From positions 248,001 to 312,000 of the forward strand of contig NZ_JAIJZW010000004.1 in assembly GCF_019753765.1 (NCBI RefSeq): a stretch of 64,000 bases of DNA, read 5' to 3'. This DNA comes from Microbacterium marinilacus (GTDB lineage: Bacteria > Actinomycetota > Actinomycetes > Actinomycetales > Microbacteriaceae). Under the pieces are notes generated by a model. The model was not told where the DNA came from. It worked only from the letters and a program-made list of their open reading frames with translations, and did not search any database. Within the stretch, counting starts at the first letter, position 1. Each line of letters begins with the position of its first letter. Below, piece by piece: positions 8,192 through 20,068 of this stretch. The position numbers were made by a program, and so were the translations under genes.

Positions 8192-9124
8192 TCAGGCGCC
8201 GAACAGCAGGGCGGCTCCGAAGACCACGGGCACGCAGCCGAACGTCGTGAGGAACACGACGTCCCGCGCGAGCACCTCGCCGACGCCGTAGCGCTGGGCG
8301 TAGTTGAACACGTTCTGCGCGCTCGGGAGGCTCGCCAGCACCACGACCACGAGCATGGCGTGCGCGTCGAGCTGGAACAGCAGGCCGATCGCCCAGGCGG
8401 CCACCGGCATCGCCAGCAGCTTCAGGCCCGTGGCGAGCAGGACGTCGGGACGGGAGGCGCGGGTCGTGAGCACCCGCTGGCCGTAGAGCGACATGCCGAA
8501 GCTCAGCAGCAGCACGGGCACCGCCGCGCCGGCGAGCAGGTCGATCGGCTCGGAGACGAGGGGCGGCAGGTCGATGTCGAGCACGGCGACCAGCACTCCG
8601 AGCGCCGCGCCGATGATCATCGGGTTGCGCAGCGTGCGGCGGAGCGCGCGTCCGAGCTCGCGCCATCCGGCCGCGCCGCCGCTCGAGACCGCGTCCAGGA
8701 CGGCCAGCACGACGGGCGTGATGACGAGCAGCTGCACGAGGATGACGGGCGCCGAGTACGCGCCGTTGCCGAGGAGGTACGTGGAGATCGGGATGCCGAT
8801 GTTGTTGGCGTTGACGTATCCGGCGCCGAGCGCGCCGAGCACGGTCGCTCCGGCGGAGCGCTTCCAGACGAGCCGGGCGATGAGGCCGTAGACGAGGAAC
8901 ATCGACGCGGCGGCGAGCACGGACACCGGCAGGAGCGCCGAGAAGAGCAGGTTGAGGTCGGCGTCCGCCAGCACGGAGAAGAGCAGGAACGGGTTGAGCA
9001 CGAAGAACGTCAGGCGGCTCAGCACGTAACGCGCGTGCTCGCCGAGGAGATCGATCCGCGCCACGACATACCCGGTGACGATGGCGAGGCCGACGACGGC
9101 GAAGCCGGTGAGGACCCCGATCAC
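8192..9124 (-). CDS. AEC family transporter (auxin efflux carrier type)
   Basis: This is a 310-aa integral membrane permease with about ten hydrophobic segments spread over its length, the length expected for the AEC family. Bacterial members move organic anions such as malate; the substrate here is unknown. Readable family features are LSRLTFFVLNPFLLFS near the N-terminus, GYVNANNIGIPI in the middle and the C-terminal VVLASLPSAQNVFNYAQRYG. The start is a GTG at 9124. It is a single gene, divergent from the LOG gene at 9217 and convergent with pabB. Confidence 0.85.
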   Translation of the reverse strand: MIGVLTGFAVVGLAIVTGYVVARIDLLGEHARYVLSRLTFFVLNPFLLFSVLADADLNLLFSALLPVSVLAAASMFLVYGLIARLVWKRSAGATVLGALGAGYVNANNIGIPISTYLLGNGAYSAPVILVQLLVITPVVLAVLDAVSSGGAAGWRELGRALRRTLRNPMIIGAALGVLVAVLDIDLPPLVSEPIDLLAGAAVPVLLLSFGMSLYGQRVLTTRASRPDVLLATGLKLLAMPVAAWAIGLLFQLDAHAMLVVVVLASLPSAQNVFNYAQRYGVGEVLARDVVFLTTFGCVPVVFGAALLFGA

Positions 9125-9216
9125 GAGAGCGCACCCGTCATCGTCGCTCCGAGTGGTCAGGCGAGTCAGGCGGCGGGGTCACCTGTCCAACCTATCGACC
9201 TCCGTAGGGTGGGAGC

Positions 9217-9924
9217 ATGAGCGCCACCCTTCACCGCATCACGGTCTTCACCGGATCCGCCTCCGGCCGCGACGACGCATACACGAGGGCGGCCGTGGAC
9301 GTGGGGCAGGCGCTGGCGGCGCGCGGCATCGGCATCGTCTACGGCGGCGGCAACGTCGGTCTCATAGGCACGGTGTCGACCGCTGCGCGTGAGGCGGGGG
9401 CAGAGGTGCACGGCGTGATGCCCCAGGCGCTCGTGGACAAGGAGATCGCCCACCCGAACCTGACGACCTTCGAGGTGGTTCCGGACATGCACGCCCGGAA
9501 GATGCGGATGGCCGAGCTCGGCGACGCGTTCGTGGCGCTGCCGGGCGGCATCGGCACGCTCGAGGAGTTCTTCGAGGTGTGGACCTGGCTGCAGCTCGGC
9601 ATCCACCGCAAGCCGGTCGCCGTCTACGACGTGCGGGGATTCTGGCGACCGATGCTGACGATGGTCGACCGCATGGTCGAGGAGGGCTTCGTGGCCGAGG
9701 CGTTCCGCGACTCGCTGCTGGTCGCGACGACGCCGCGCGAGCTGATCCGGAAGCTCGAGGAGTGGACGGCACCGGCGCCGAAGTGGGGCGGCTCGGGCGC
9801 CCCCGCGGAAGGGAAGTGGGGCGGCTCGGGCGCCCCCGCGGAAGGGAAGTGGGGCGGCTCGGGCGCCCCCGCGGAGGGCGCAGCGGCGTCGGGCATCCGC
9901 CCGTTCCTCGACGACGCGCGCTGA
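9217..9924 (+). CDS. LOG/TIGR00730 family Rossmann-fold protein with repeat tail
   Basis: This is a nucleotide-binding protein of the Lonely-guy/YgdH family. Members hydrolyse nucleoside 5'-monophosphates, including cytokinin ribotides, to base and ribose-5-phosphate. The 235-aa product has FTGSASGRDDAY, VYGGGNVGLIG and the catalytic PGGIGTLEEFFEVWTW (about residues 108-123). The enzyme core ends near LIRKLEEWTAPAP (about residue 188). A tail of about 45 residues follows with three exact copies of KWGGSGAPAEG. Family members usually end near residue 190, so the tail is an addition. The ATG at 9217 has a GGTGGGAG site before it. Confidence 0.88.
   Translation: MSATLHRITVFTGSASGRDDAYTRAAVDVGQALAARGIGIVYGGGNVGLIGTVSTAAREAGAEVHGVMPQALVDKEIAHPNLTTFEVVPDMHARKMRMAELGDAFVALPGGIGTLEEFFEVWTWLQLGIHRKPVAVYDVRGFWRPMLTMVDRMVEEGFVAEAFRDSLLVATTPRELIRKLEEWTAPAPKWGGSGAPAEGKWGGSGAPAEGKWGGSGAPAEGAAASGIRPFLDDAR
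9781..9879 (+). repeat. Three tandem 33-base repeats inside the LOG gene
   Basis: The unit begins AAGTGGGGCGGCTCGG and ends CCGCGGAAGGG. Copies are at 9781-9813, 9814-9846 and 9847-9879. Copies 1 and 2 are identical; copy 3 has GGAGGG in place of GGAAGG and a C at the last position. Each encodes KWGGSGAPAEG in frame (the last copy ends EGA). The near identity at the DNA level suggests recent slippage expansion rather than old conserved protein repeats. Confidence 0.95.
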
Positions 9925-10008
9925 GACCCGCCGGCTGCGGCGCGCGGTGTCGGCGGGCTGCGTCACCATGGGATGATCCGTCCGATGTCGCCGACCGAAG
10001 GAGCCCCG

Positions 10009-12354
<2,346 letters not shown>

Positions 12355-12420
12355 GCACGGCACCGCGCGAATCGGTCGGCGCCTGGTAGACATCTCGAGA
12401 GGGCGGTCGGGGGAGGGCGC

Positions 12421-12999
12421 ATGAGCACGACGAAGGCCACGCACGCCGCCGATGTCGTGCCGTCCCGCATTCTCCTGTACGGCGCGACGGGTGCGGGGAA
12501 GACCACGGCCGCGGTGCGACTGGGGGAGAAGCTGGGCCTGCCGGTGGTCCTCGCCGATGAGATCGGCTGGTTGCCGCAGTGGGTGTCGCGGCCGGTCGAC
12601 GAGCAGATCGCGCTCGTCGACGATGCCGTGGCCCGGGACGCCTGGGTCTTCGACAGCGCCTATTCGTCGTGGCGCGAGCGCGTCCGGCCGCGGGCCGACC
12701 TGATCATCGGCCTCGACTTCCCGCGATGGCTCTCGCTGCTGCGAGTCACCCGCCGGGCGGTGCGCCGGGTGATCACGCGCGAGGAGCTGTTCGCCGGCAA
12801 CCGTGAGACGTGGCGACAGCTGCTCTCGCGTGACTCCATCGTGGTCTGGCACTTCCGTTCGTGGAGGCGCAAGCGCCGAGCCATGCGCGCGTGGGCCGCC
12901 GATGCCACCGGGCCCCCGGTGCTGCTCTTCCGCCGACCACGTGACCTCGAGCGCTGGATCGACGCTCAGCCGGCGCACGACCAGAGGGACGCGACGTGA
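12421..12999 (+). CDS. P-loop kinase-like protein (adenylate-kinase/topology-modulation type)
   Basis: This is a 192-aa small P-loop NTPase. The Walker A motif LLYGATGAGKTTAAVRLG lies at residues 20-37. LADEIGW then takes the place of the nucleoside-monophosphate-kinase acceptor region, and DLIIGLDFPRWLSLLRVTRRAVRR resembles the FlaR/YqaC topology-modulation group. Basic residues cluster in the C-terminal half (SWRRKRRAMRAW). A GGGAGGG site precedes the ATG. It overlaps the acetyltransferase gene by four bases. The substrate is unknown; a small-molecule kinase is the best guess. Confidence 0.72.
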   Translation: MSTTKATHAADVVPSRILLYGATGAGKTTAAVRLGEKLGLPVVLADEIGWLPQWVSRPVDEQIALVDDAVARDAWVFDSAYSSWRERVRPRADLIIGLDFPRWLSLLRVTRRAVRRVITREELFAGNRETWRQLLSRDSIVVWHFRSWRRKRRAMRAWAADATGPPVLLFRRPRDLERWIDAQPAHDQRDAT

Positions 13000-13490
13000 G
13001 CCTCGTCGTACGGCCGGCGGTGTTCGCCGATGCGGAGCAGATCGCTCGCCTGCACGTGGAGACGTGGCGACAGACGTATGCGCATCTGCTGCCGACGGAC
13101 TTCTTCGGCCCTGCCCACGCGCGGATGCGGCAGGACATGTGGACGCGGGTGCTTCGTGATCCCCACGACGAGTGGACGGTGCGTGTGGTGGAGGCCGACG
13201 ACTCGTTGGTCGGATTCGCGACGTCGGGGCCTGCGGCCAGCTCGGATGGCGACGATCCGCCGCGCGCGCGTCAGCTCTTCTCGCTGTATGTCGACGTCTC
13301 GCGCCACGGCGCGGGGATCGGCCGCGCACTGCTCGACGCTGTGCTCGGCGACGACGCGGCGCTGCTGTGGGTGGCGAAGCAGAACCCTCGTGCGATCGCG
13401 TTCTACATGCGCAACGGCTTCACCTTCGACGGCGAGGAGCGGGCCGACCCGGGCACGCCCTCGATCGAGGAAGCACGGATGGTGCGCTGA
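12996..13490 (+). CDS. GNAT family N-acetyltransferase
   Basis: This is a 164-aa acetyl-CoA-dependent transferase of unknown substrate. Motif A is visible in LFSLYVDVSRHGAGIGRALLDAVL (residues about 90-113), with the R/Q-x-x-G-x-G/A loop as RHGAGIG. Motif B follows as LWVAKQNPRAIAFYMRNGFTFDGEE. It starts with GTG in a GTGA overlap with the P-loop gene, so the two proteins are made together. The trio UvrA-like, P-loop and GNAT resembles a drug- or damage-response cassette, but this is inference from types only. Confidence 0.85.
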   Translation: MSLVVRPAVFADAEQIARLHVETWRQTYAHLLPTDFFGPAHARMRQDMWTRVLRDPHDEWTVRVVEADDSLVGFATSGPAASSDGDDPPRARQLFSLYVDVSRHGAGIGRALLDAVLGDDAALLWVAKQNPRAIAFYMRNGFTFDGEERADPGTPSIEEARMVR

Positions 13491-13496
13491 GGCGCA

Positions 13497-13799
13497 ACAC
13501 GTTATGTCAGTATCGATCCTACGGCGTGCGGTCGAGGGGAGCGCAGCGGGCCGGGCGCCGTCCTGGTCCGAGTCAGAGCCGGTTGGCCTGTAGTGGAGCC
13601 CGCGCGTCGTCCCGGGCGTCGTCGTGTCGAACGAGTTCCGAGCTCGCGACCGGTATGGACGGGTGTCAGGTCGGCGGGCGAACGCGCGGACCAATGGCCG
13701 GCGAGTGCGGCGTGCACGCCGTGCAGCGTGCCGTGATCGCCTGTCCCTCGTTGCGGGAGTGGGCGCACGGCAAATAGCCGATAATACACATTATGTCAG
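13497..13799. repeat. Near-identical 14-base direct repeats bounding a gene-free segment
   Basis: ACACGTTATGTCAG at 13497-13510 and ACACATTATGTCAG at 13786-13799 differ by one base and are 289 bases apart. The AT-rich core stands out in this GC-rich DNA. The second copy contains the 9-base palindrome ACATTATGT. The segment between them has no convincing gene; it has open frames in both directions but low protein-like character. Possible meanings are paired binding sites for a regulator, recombination sites, or the scar of a lost element. Confidence 0.5.
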
Positions 13800-13866
13800 A
13801 TTGACTGTCGACGAAGAGGCGCGCCCTCCGACCAGGCCTCGGTTCGTCCGTCCCCCGGTGTGTGGG

Positions 13867-13900
13867 CATGCGCGTCTTCTCCTCGTCGAAGACGCGCATG
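13867..13900. repeat. Perfect 13-bp inverted repeat
   Basis: CATGCGCGTCTTC (13867-13879) and GAAGACGCGCATG (13888-13900) are exact complements around an 8-base loop. No T-run follows on either strand, so it is a poor terminator. It lies 78 bases before the start of the small secreted protein gene and could be an operator or an mRNA leader hairpin. Together with the flanking repeats it is the only structure in 13491-13977. Confidence 0.7.
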
Positions 13901-13977
13901 GTCGACTCAGTCTTCGATACCGTCTGCCGGGGCCCGACGAGATCGCGCGTCGGTCCGATCGCATCCGCATCGACGTC

Positions 13978-14355
13978 ATGGCGCGAGTGGGACGCTCCCG
14001 GCATCGCATCCGCATCGTCGCGGCGATCGTCGCGGCCCTGGCGTTCACCGGCGCCGGTGTGGCCGGTGCTGGTGTCGCGACGGCATTCCATCCGACGATC
14101 GTCGACATGCAGGGCGTCATGCGGACCGAGTTCGTCGACGAACTGGTCGCGTGCAACGAAGAGGCTGGAGTCGAGACGGTGATCCTCACCGGCGTCACGG
14201 CCGCCGAGGTCCTCGCCGGCTGGCCCGATGCGAGCCCATCCACTCACAGCGCGATCGAGCTGCGGATGGACAGCAGGAACCAGGGTGAGCTCGGGCGTGC
14301 GGTGTCGGCGTGTCAGGCCGAGATCGCCGAGCGGGCCGGCGAACCAGCGCTCTGA
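13978..14355 (+). CDS. Small secreted or membrane-anchored hypothetical protein
   Basis: This encodes about 125 aa. The N-terminus is basic (MARVGRSRHRIR) followed by a hydrophobic stretch rich in Ala/Gly/Val (IVAAIVAALAFTGAGVAG). This fits a Sec signal peptide or a single anchor, with possible cleavage after GVATA. The exported part is about 85 residues with two cysteines (VACNEE and SACQAE) that could form a disulfide. I recognise no domain. The ATG at 13978 is chosen because the signal-like segment then begins the protein; the frame is open to 13624, but that part is arginine-rich and not protein-like. It ends 32 bases from the convergent MFS gene. Confidence 0.6.
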   Translation: MARVGRSRHRIRIVAAIVAALAFTGAGVAGAGVATAFHPTIVDMQGVMRTEFVDELVACNEEAGVETVILTGVTAAEVLAGWPDASPSTHSAIELRMDSRNQGELGRAVSACQAEIAERAGEPAL

Positions 14356-14386
14356 CGTCGCCCTCTCCCCCGACCGACGCCGCAGA

Positions 14387-15586
14387 TCAGCGCTGCGCCC
14401 GGGCGAGGACGCCGCTCAGCACCAGCAGTGCACAGCCGCAGAGCGCGAAGGCGGCCATCGTGAGCGGCACGGTCGTCGCCTGGATCAACACCCCCGCAAG
14501 CGCGCTGCCCGCGCTGGACCCGAGGTTGTGACTCGTGTTCACCCACGTCGTGGCGGCGTTCTGCCGGTGCTCGCCACCGGCGAGCTGCGCCGCGACGTAG
14601 GCGACGATCATCACGGGCGAGAAGAACAGCCCGGCGCCCGCCAGGACGACGCTGACGGTGACGGCGCCGCTGACCAGCGAGAGCAGGCTCGTCGTCCCCA
14701 GCAGGGCTCCGGAGAGGAGCACGAGCTGACGCACCGCTCCCCCGGGAACCCGCAGCGCGCCGAACAGCAGGCCGCCGACGGCGCTGCCGCCCGCGAACAG
14801 ACCGAGCGCGATGCCGGCGGCGGCCGGACCCCCGTCGCCCTGCAGCACGACGGGCACCGCGACGCTCAGCGCACCGGATACTCCGCCCGCCACGAGCGCG
14901 GGCACGAGGACGGCGACGAACGCCCGGTCGCCGAGCAGTGAGGGAACCGCGAAGGCGGCGTCCCCCGCGTCGGGCGCCGGGACCATCGCCCGCACGGCGG
15001 AGGTGCAGACGAAGCCCAGGCCTCCGACGAGCACGAGCGCCGCCGGAGCGAGCAGCACGGCGCCCGGCGGGAGGAACGCGAGCGCCACGCCCGCGGCTGC
15101 CGGACCGGCGAGGTAGAGGAGTTCTTCCATCACCGCGTCGAGGCTGAGCGCCTTCCGCAAGGCCGAGGGCCCCGGAGCGAGACTCCCCCAGGCCACACGC
15201 ATGGTCGGTCCGAGCGGTGGCGCGACGACGCCCGCCAGCCCGGCGGCGATGAGGAGGAACCACTCGTGCCCGCCTGCGAGCGACCAGGCGCCTGCGGCGG
15301 TCAAGGTGCCGCCGAAGGCCAGGACGAGGGGAACCAGAACTCGCGTGGCCCCGTGCCTGTCGATCAGCCAGGCACGGACCGGCGCGAGCAGGCTGGCTCC
15401 GGCGCCGTAGAGCGCGATGGCGACGCCGGCGAGGGCGATGGACCCGCTCGTCTCCTGCACCGCATAGAGCAGCGGGAGGATGACGAGGGCGTAGGCGGCG
15501 CGGCCGAGCAGCGCTGTGCCGAAGGTGAGCGGGACGTGCGGGATCGCGAGCACGTCGAGATAGCGCGGGGTGCGTGGGGACGGCAT
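14387..15586 (-). CDS. MFS transporter
   Basis: This is a 399-aa membrane protein with about twelve hydrophobic helices, in the size range of drug-exporting major facilitator proteins. A loop between helices 2 and 3 carries AWLIDRHGATRVLVP, a degenerate motif A. The substrate is unknown. The gene is last in a CPBP-TetR-MFS series on the minus strand, 115 bases after the TetR gene. The nearby TetR-type regulator suggests ligand-induced export, a common arrangement for efflux pumps. Confidence 0.85.
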   Translation of the reverse strand: MPSPRTPRYLDVLAIPHVPLTFGTALLGRAAYALVILPLLYAVQETSGSIALAGVAIALYGAGASLLAPVRAWLIDRHGATRVLVPLVLAFGGTLTAAGAWSLAGGHEWFLLIAAGLAGVVAPPLGPTMRVAWGSLAPGPSALRKALSLDAVMEELLYLAGPAAAGVALAFLPPGAVLLAPAALVLVGGLGFVCTSAVRAMVPAPDAGDAAFAVPSLLGDRAFVAVLVPALVAGGVSGALSVAVPVVLQGDGGPAAAGIALGLFAGGSAVGGLLFGALRVPGGAVRQLVLLSGALLGTTSLLSLVSGAVTVSVVLAGAGLFFSPVMIVAYVAAQLAGGEHRQNAATTWVNTSHNLGSSAGSALAGVLIQATTVPLTMAAFALCGCALLVLSGVLARAQR

Positions 15587-15701
15587 GGCGGAGCTCCAGG
15601 CGGGGCGCCGTGATACGGCGCGAGAGGGATCAGGATCGGGGTCGGCGCGCGCAGCGGCGCATCGGGCCGATCAATCACAGGCGAGGAGCATGTTCCCGAT
15701 G

Positions 15702-16340
15702 TTAGCGGCGGGCGTCCGGGTCGCCGCTCCCCTGCGCGCACCGAGAAGCGTCAGGGGCGGCGAGGGCCTGCACCGCGAACTCGATGGCCGTCTCGACGGC
15801 GTCCGGCAGGGCCTCCCAGCCGTCGCTGACGTAGGAGCTCGCGTGCGTGCCGTTGAAGAGGTACACGAGTGATCGCGCGGCCCGAGGGATGTCCACCCCG
15901 CGGTGGAGCGAGCCGTCGGCCCGGGCGCGCTCGAGCGTGCTCTCCAAGGCCTGGAGCCACGAGGGGTTCACGAGCTGCGCGACCCCGGGGAACTCCTCCG
16001 GGGCCTGCGTGACGAGGCGGACGCCGGCCCGGGCGACCGCGTCCGCCTGCAGATGCCGGCCGAGTGCTCGCCCGATCGCGACGAGTGCCGAGATCCCCTC
16101 CCCCTCGGCCGCCGCGGCGTCGCGCAGCTCTGCGAAGGCGGCGTCCTGCCGGAGGATCAGCTCCTCCGCGACCTGCTTCTTCCCGCCCGGAAAGTGGAAA
16201 TAGAAGCCCCCCTGCGTGATCCCGGCCTCCGCGAGGATGTCAGCGACGCGTGCGCGCTCGTAGTGCATGCGCCCGAACACGCGGGCTCCCGCCTGAAGGA
16301 TCGCCTCACGTGTCGCGATCCCGCGTTCCTGCTTAGGCAA
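15702..16340 (-). CDS. TetR family regulator, resembling gamma-butyrolactone receptors
   Basis: This is a 212-aa DNA-binding regulator. The N-terminal helix-turn-helix region reads RGIATREAILQAGARVFGRM followed by YERARVADILAEAGITQGGFYFHF (residues about 6-51). The TQGGFYFHFPGGKKQVAEELI part resembles the ArpA/ScbR type, where TKGALYFHF is usual. The ligand domain is otherwise variable. The start is a TTG at 16340 inside the end of the CPBP gene (8-base overlap). It probably controls the adjacent MFS gene and perhaps its own operon. Ligand identity is inference only. Confidence 0.8.
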   Translation of the reverse strand: MPKQERGIATREAILQAGARVFGRMHYERARVADILAEAGITQGGFYFHFPGGKKQVAEELILRQDAAFAELRDAAAAEGEGISALVAIGRALGRHLQADAVARAGVRLVTQAPEEFPGVAQLVNPSWLQALESTLERARADGSLHRGVDIPRAARSLVYLFNGTHASSYVSDGWEALPDAVETAIEFAVQALAAPDASRCAQGSGDPDARR

Positions 16341-17337
16341 CGGTCCGCGTCGGACTGCCGTCGAGACCGACGGACGAAGGCGGCGCCGTCACGGGGCGGA
16401 ATCGCCCGAGGAGGACGAGGAAGACCACGAGCACCGCCGGGACGATCCAGCCGGTCCAGCCGGTCACCGTGGCGTGAAGGGGGTCGAGCACGGAGTTCTC
16501 CGCGACGAACAGCACGTAGAGCGTGGCGGCCGCGTTGAAGGTGCTGTGCGCCAGCGCCGCGGGCCAGACCGATCCGCCGCGCAGCCGCAGCCAGCCGAAG
16601 ACCCCGCCGATCACCGTCGACAGCGCGATCATCGCGAGGATCGCAAGCCAGCCGGGGGTGCCCGGATAGTTGTAGCCGAGCAGGATCAGGGGCGCGTGCC
16701 ACAGACCCCAGATCACGCCCGAAAGGCCGATGGCCGCCCACGGCCCCAGCGGAAGCAGCTTCGGGAGCAGCCAGCCGCGCCAGCCGATCTCCTCTCCCAG
16801 GGCCGGAACGAGGTTGAGGAAGAACGCGCCGATGACCAAGTTGACGATCTGCAGCGCCGCGAGGGCCTCGATCGGCATCGGGAGCTCATCGATCCCCGCC
16901 TGAGCCAGCTGCCACTCCGTGATCTGTCGGAAGCCGCTGAGACCGGCGAAGTCAGCCGGGAAGACCCCGATGAACGCCCCCAGGGGCAGTGCGGCGAAGC
17001 AGATCACCACGGGGATCACGAAGCCGAGCGCGAGGTAGCCGATCAGCCGCCCGACGGGGCGGAGCGGAACGAGCCCGAGCGCGCGTGCCTTGTGCCGCGG
17101 CTTCTCGACGAAGAAGACGACGACCAGCGCCGCGATGGTCGGTGTGAACATCATCGCGACGGCGAACACGCGGAAGAGCGGCGACTGCAGGCCGTCCCCC
17201 GCCCAGAGAGGCAGTGCGACCGCCCACGCCAGCCCTGCCGCCACCGCGACGAACACGACGACGGGCCTCCAGGCGATGGAAGCGCGAGGCGGGTGAGAGG
17301 CCGCGCCGATCGTCGTCGTCGATGTCGGATCCGTCAT
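16333..17337 (-). CDS. CPBP family intramembrane glutamic endopeptidase
   Basis: This is a 334-aa membrane protein with about eight helices and the CPBP (Abi) protease motifs: GEEIGWRGWLLPKL with the catalytic Glu pair near residue 185, VIWGLWHAPL about 30 residues on, and the final ALAHSTFNAAAT. Members cleave membrane substrates; some confer bacteriocin immunity in Gram-positive bacteria. It is the first gene of the CPBP-TetR-MFS series. The ATG at 17337 gives a short cytoplasmic Thr/Ser-rich N-tail before helix 1. Confidence 0.88.
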   Translation of the reverse strand: MTDPTSTTTIGAASHPPRASIAWRPVVVFVAVAAGLAWAVALPLWAGDGLQSPLFRVFAVAMMFTPTIAALVVVFFVEKPRHKARALGLVPLRPVGRLIGYLALGFVIPVVICFAALPLGAFIGVFPADFAGLSGFRQITEWQLAQAGIDELPMPIEALAALQIVNLVIGAFFLNLVPALGEEIGWRGWLLPKLLPLGPWAAIGLSGVIWGLWHAPLILLGYNYPGTPGWLAILAMIALSTVIGGVFGWLRLRGGSVWPAALAHSTFNAAATLYVLFVAENSVLDPLHATVTGWTGWIVPAVLVVFLVLLGRFRPVTAPPSSVGLDGSPTRTVA

Positions 17338-17394
17338 GGTTCCCCGTCCTGTCGCGTCGCAAGAATTATACGGCCATGGCTGTTTTCATCGGCC

Positions 17395-17514
17395 TCAGCG
17401 ATGATCTTGCGACTCGTCGAGCTCGCGCAGGCGGCGGAGCCTGGACCACGGCACGAAGGCGATCCATGCGACCGAGGCGATCGAGGCGCCCATGATCATC
17501 GATGACATGTCCAT
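17395..17514 (-). CDS. Possible 39-aa small membrane protein
   Basis: A short frame encodes a Met-rich hydrophobic start (MDMSSMIMGASIASVAWIAF) followed by a basic and then mixed-charge tail (SRLRRLRELDESQDHR). This is the pattern of a single-helix small membrane protein. No clear ribosome-binding site precedes the first ATG; several in-frame Met codons at residues 3, 6 and 8 could also start it. It lies in the 300-base gap between rpf and the CPBP gene. It may be chance, but the hydrophobic-then-basic layout is suggestive. Confidence 0.35.
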   Translation of the reverse strand: MDMSSMIMGASIASVAWIAFVPWSRLRRLRELDESQDHR

Positions 17515-17590
17515 GGGTAAGACGCTACGGGCGCGGGGAGGGCGGCGCCTCCCCCGGGCGACGGATACGGATCAGGCGGATGGTGACATG

Positions 17591-17626
17591 CGAGTAGGCG
17601 CGCCCCCGGGGGGACGCGCCTACTCG
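17591..17626 (-). terminator. Long hairpin downstream of rpf, probable terminator
   Basis: CGAGTAGGCGCG (17591-17602) and CGCGCCTACTCG (17615-17626) form a perfect 12-bp stem around a C/G-rich 12-base loop. It starts 12 bases after the rpf stop in transcription order. No T-run follows, as is common for actinobacterial terminators. Confidence 0.65.
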
Positions 17627-17637
17627 AGTGCCTCGCT

Positions 17638-19318
<1,681 letters not shown>

Positions 19319-19322
<4 letters not shown>

Positions 19323-19816
19323 AGGCGCAGCTCCATCTCGAGCTCCTCTCCGAATGGCGGGAGCTCGTAGGGGATCCTGCGCCCGGTGTCCTCGAAGCCG
19401 CGGCGACGATAGAACGCGATCGCGCGTGGGTTGTCGGCGTGGACGTCCAGTCGCAGGGCGTTCCCCTCTCCCCTGGCCCACTCGACGACGACGTCGAGCA
19501 GAGCGTCCGCGACGCCCGCTCCCGCGCCGCGCGCTCCGGGGTCGACGAAGACGCCGACGAGCATGGGGCCACGCCGCTGTGAGACGTATCCGCGCATGAT
19601 GCCGACCCAGGCGCCGTCCTGCGCGACGGCGACGGCGGCCGTGTTTCCCGACTGCACAGCGCGCAGAGCGCGAGAGCGCCACTCGTCGTCGTCGAGCCGG
19701 AGCGCCTGCTTCAGCGTCTCTCCATAGGCGATCGGCGTGTCGCGGAGCATACGCAGACGGAGGTCCCGGAACGCCTCCCAGTCGTCCGCGACCGGGCGGT
19801 GGATCGTGAAGCTCAT
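19319..19816 (-). CDS. GNAT family N-acetyltransferase
   Basis: This is a 165-aa acetyltransferase of unknown substrate. Motif A reads LVGVFVDPGARGAGAGVADALLDVVVEWA, with the acetyl-CoA loop ARGAGAG (residues about 93-99). The next motif is LRLDVHADNPRAIAFYRRRGFEDTG. The start MSFTIHRPVADDWEAFRDLRLRML is typical of family members. It is translationally coupled to the GH25 gene by a four-base overlap; whether the two are related in function is not clear. Confidence 0.85.
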
Positions 19817-19885
19817 CCGGTCATCGTAGGCGCGGGTCGCCGCGCCGCGAGATGCGGGCGGCAGCGCCGGACGCTCGGTTCCCGC

Positions 19886-20068
19886 TCACTCCGAGGGGAT
19901 CACGATCCAGAACGCGACGTACACAGGGATGGTCCAGCCGAAGAACAGCACCCCCAGCACGGCGAGCACGCGCACGAGGTTCGTGCTCAGGTCGAAGCGG
20001 CGCGCGATGGCGGAGCAGACCCCCGCGATCGCGCGGTCCGAGGTCGGGCGTACCAGTGCTTGCGTCAT
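19886..20068 (-). CDS. PspC domain membrane protein
   Basis: This is a 60-aa protein that is almost entirely one PspC domain. It shows LVRPTSDRAIAGVCSAIARRFDLSTNLVRVL then one long hydrophobic segment (AVLGVLFFGWTIPVYVAFWIVIP). PspC proteins act in envelope stress signalling; short actinobacterial versions are common and of unclear role. The ATG at 20068 overlaps the stop of the VOC gene by four bases, which is preferred over a longer frame beginning at 20104. Confidence 0.85.
   Translation of the reverse strand: MTQALVRPTSDRAIAGVCSAIARRFDLSTNLVRVLAVLGVLFFGWTIPVYVAFWIVIPSE

Noticed and set aside
9781..9879. CRISPR-like array.
   Set aside because: The three repeats are directly adjacent without spacers and lie in frame in a gene.
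13502..13789. Minus-strand 95-codon frame between the two repeats as a gene.
   Set aside because: Arg/Thr-rich, no recognisable start context or domain, likely chance in GC-rich DNA.
19323..19682. Extension of the GH25 lysozyme to 366 residues.
   Set aside because: It would run antisense-like through the acetyltransferase gene in another frame; the GTGA overlap at 19322 explains the start and gives a signal anchor at once.
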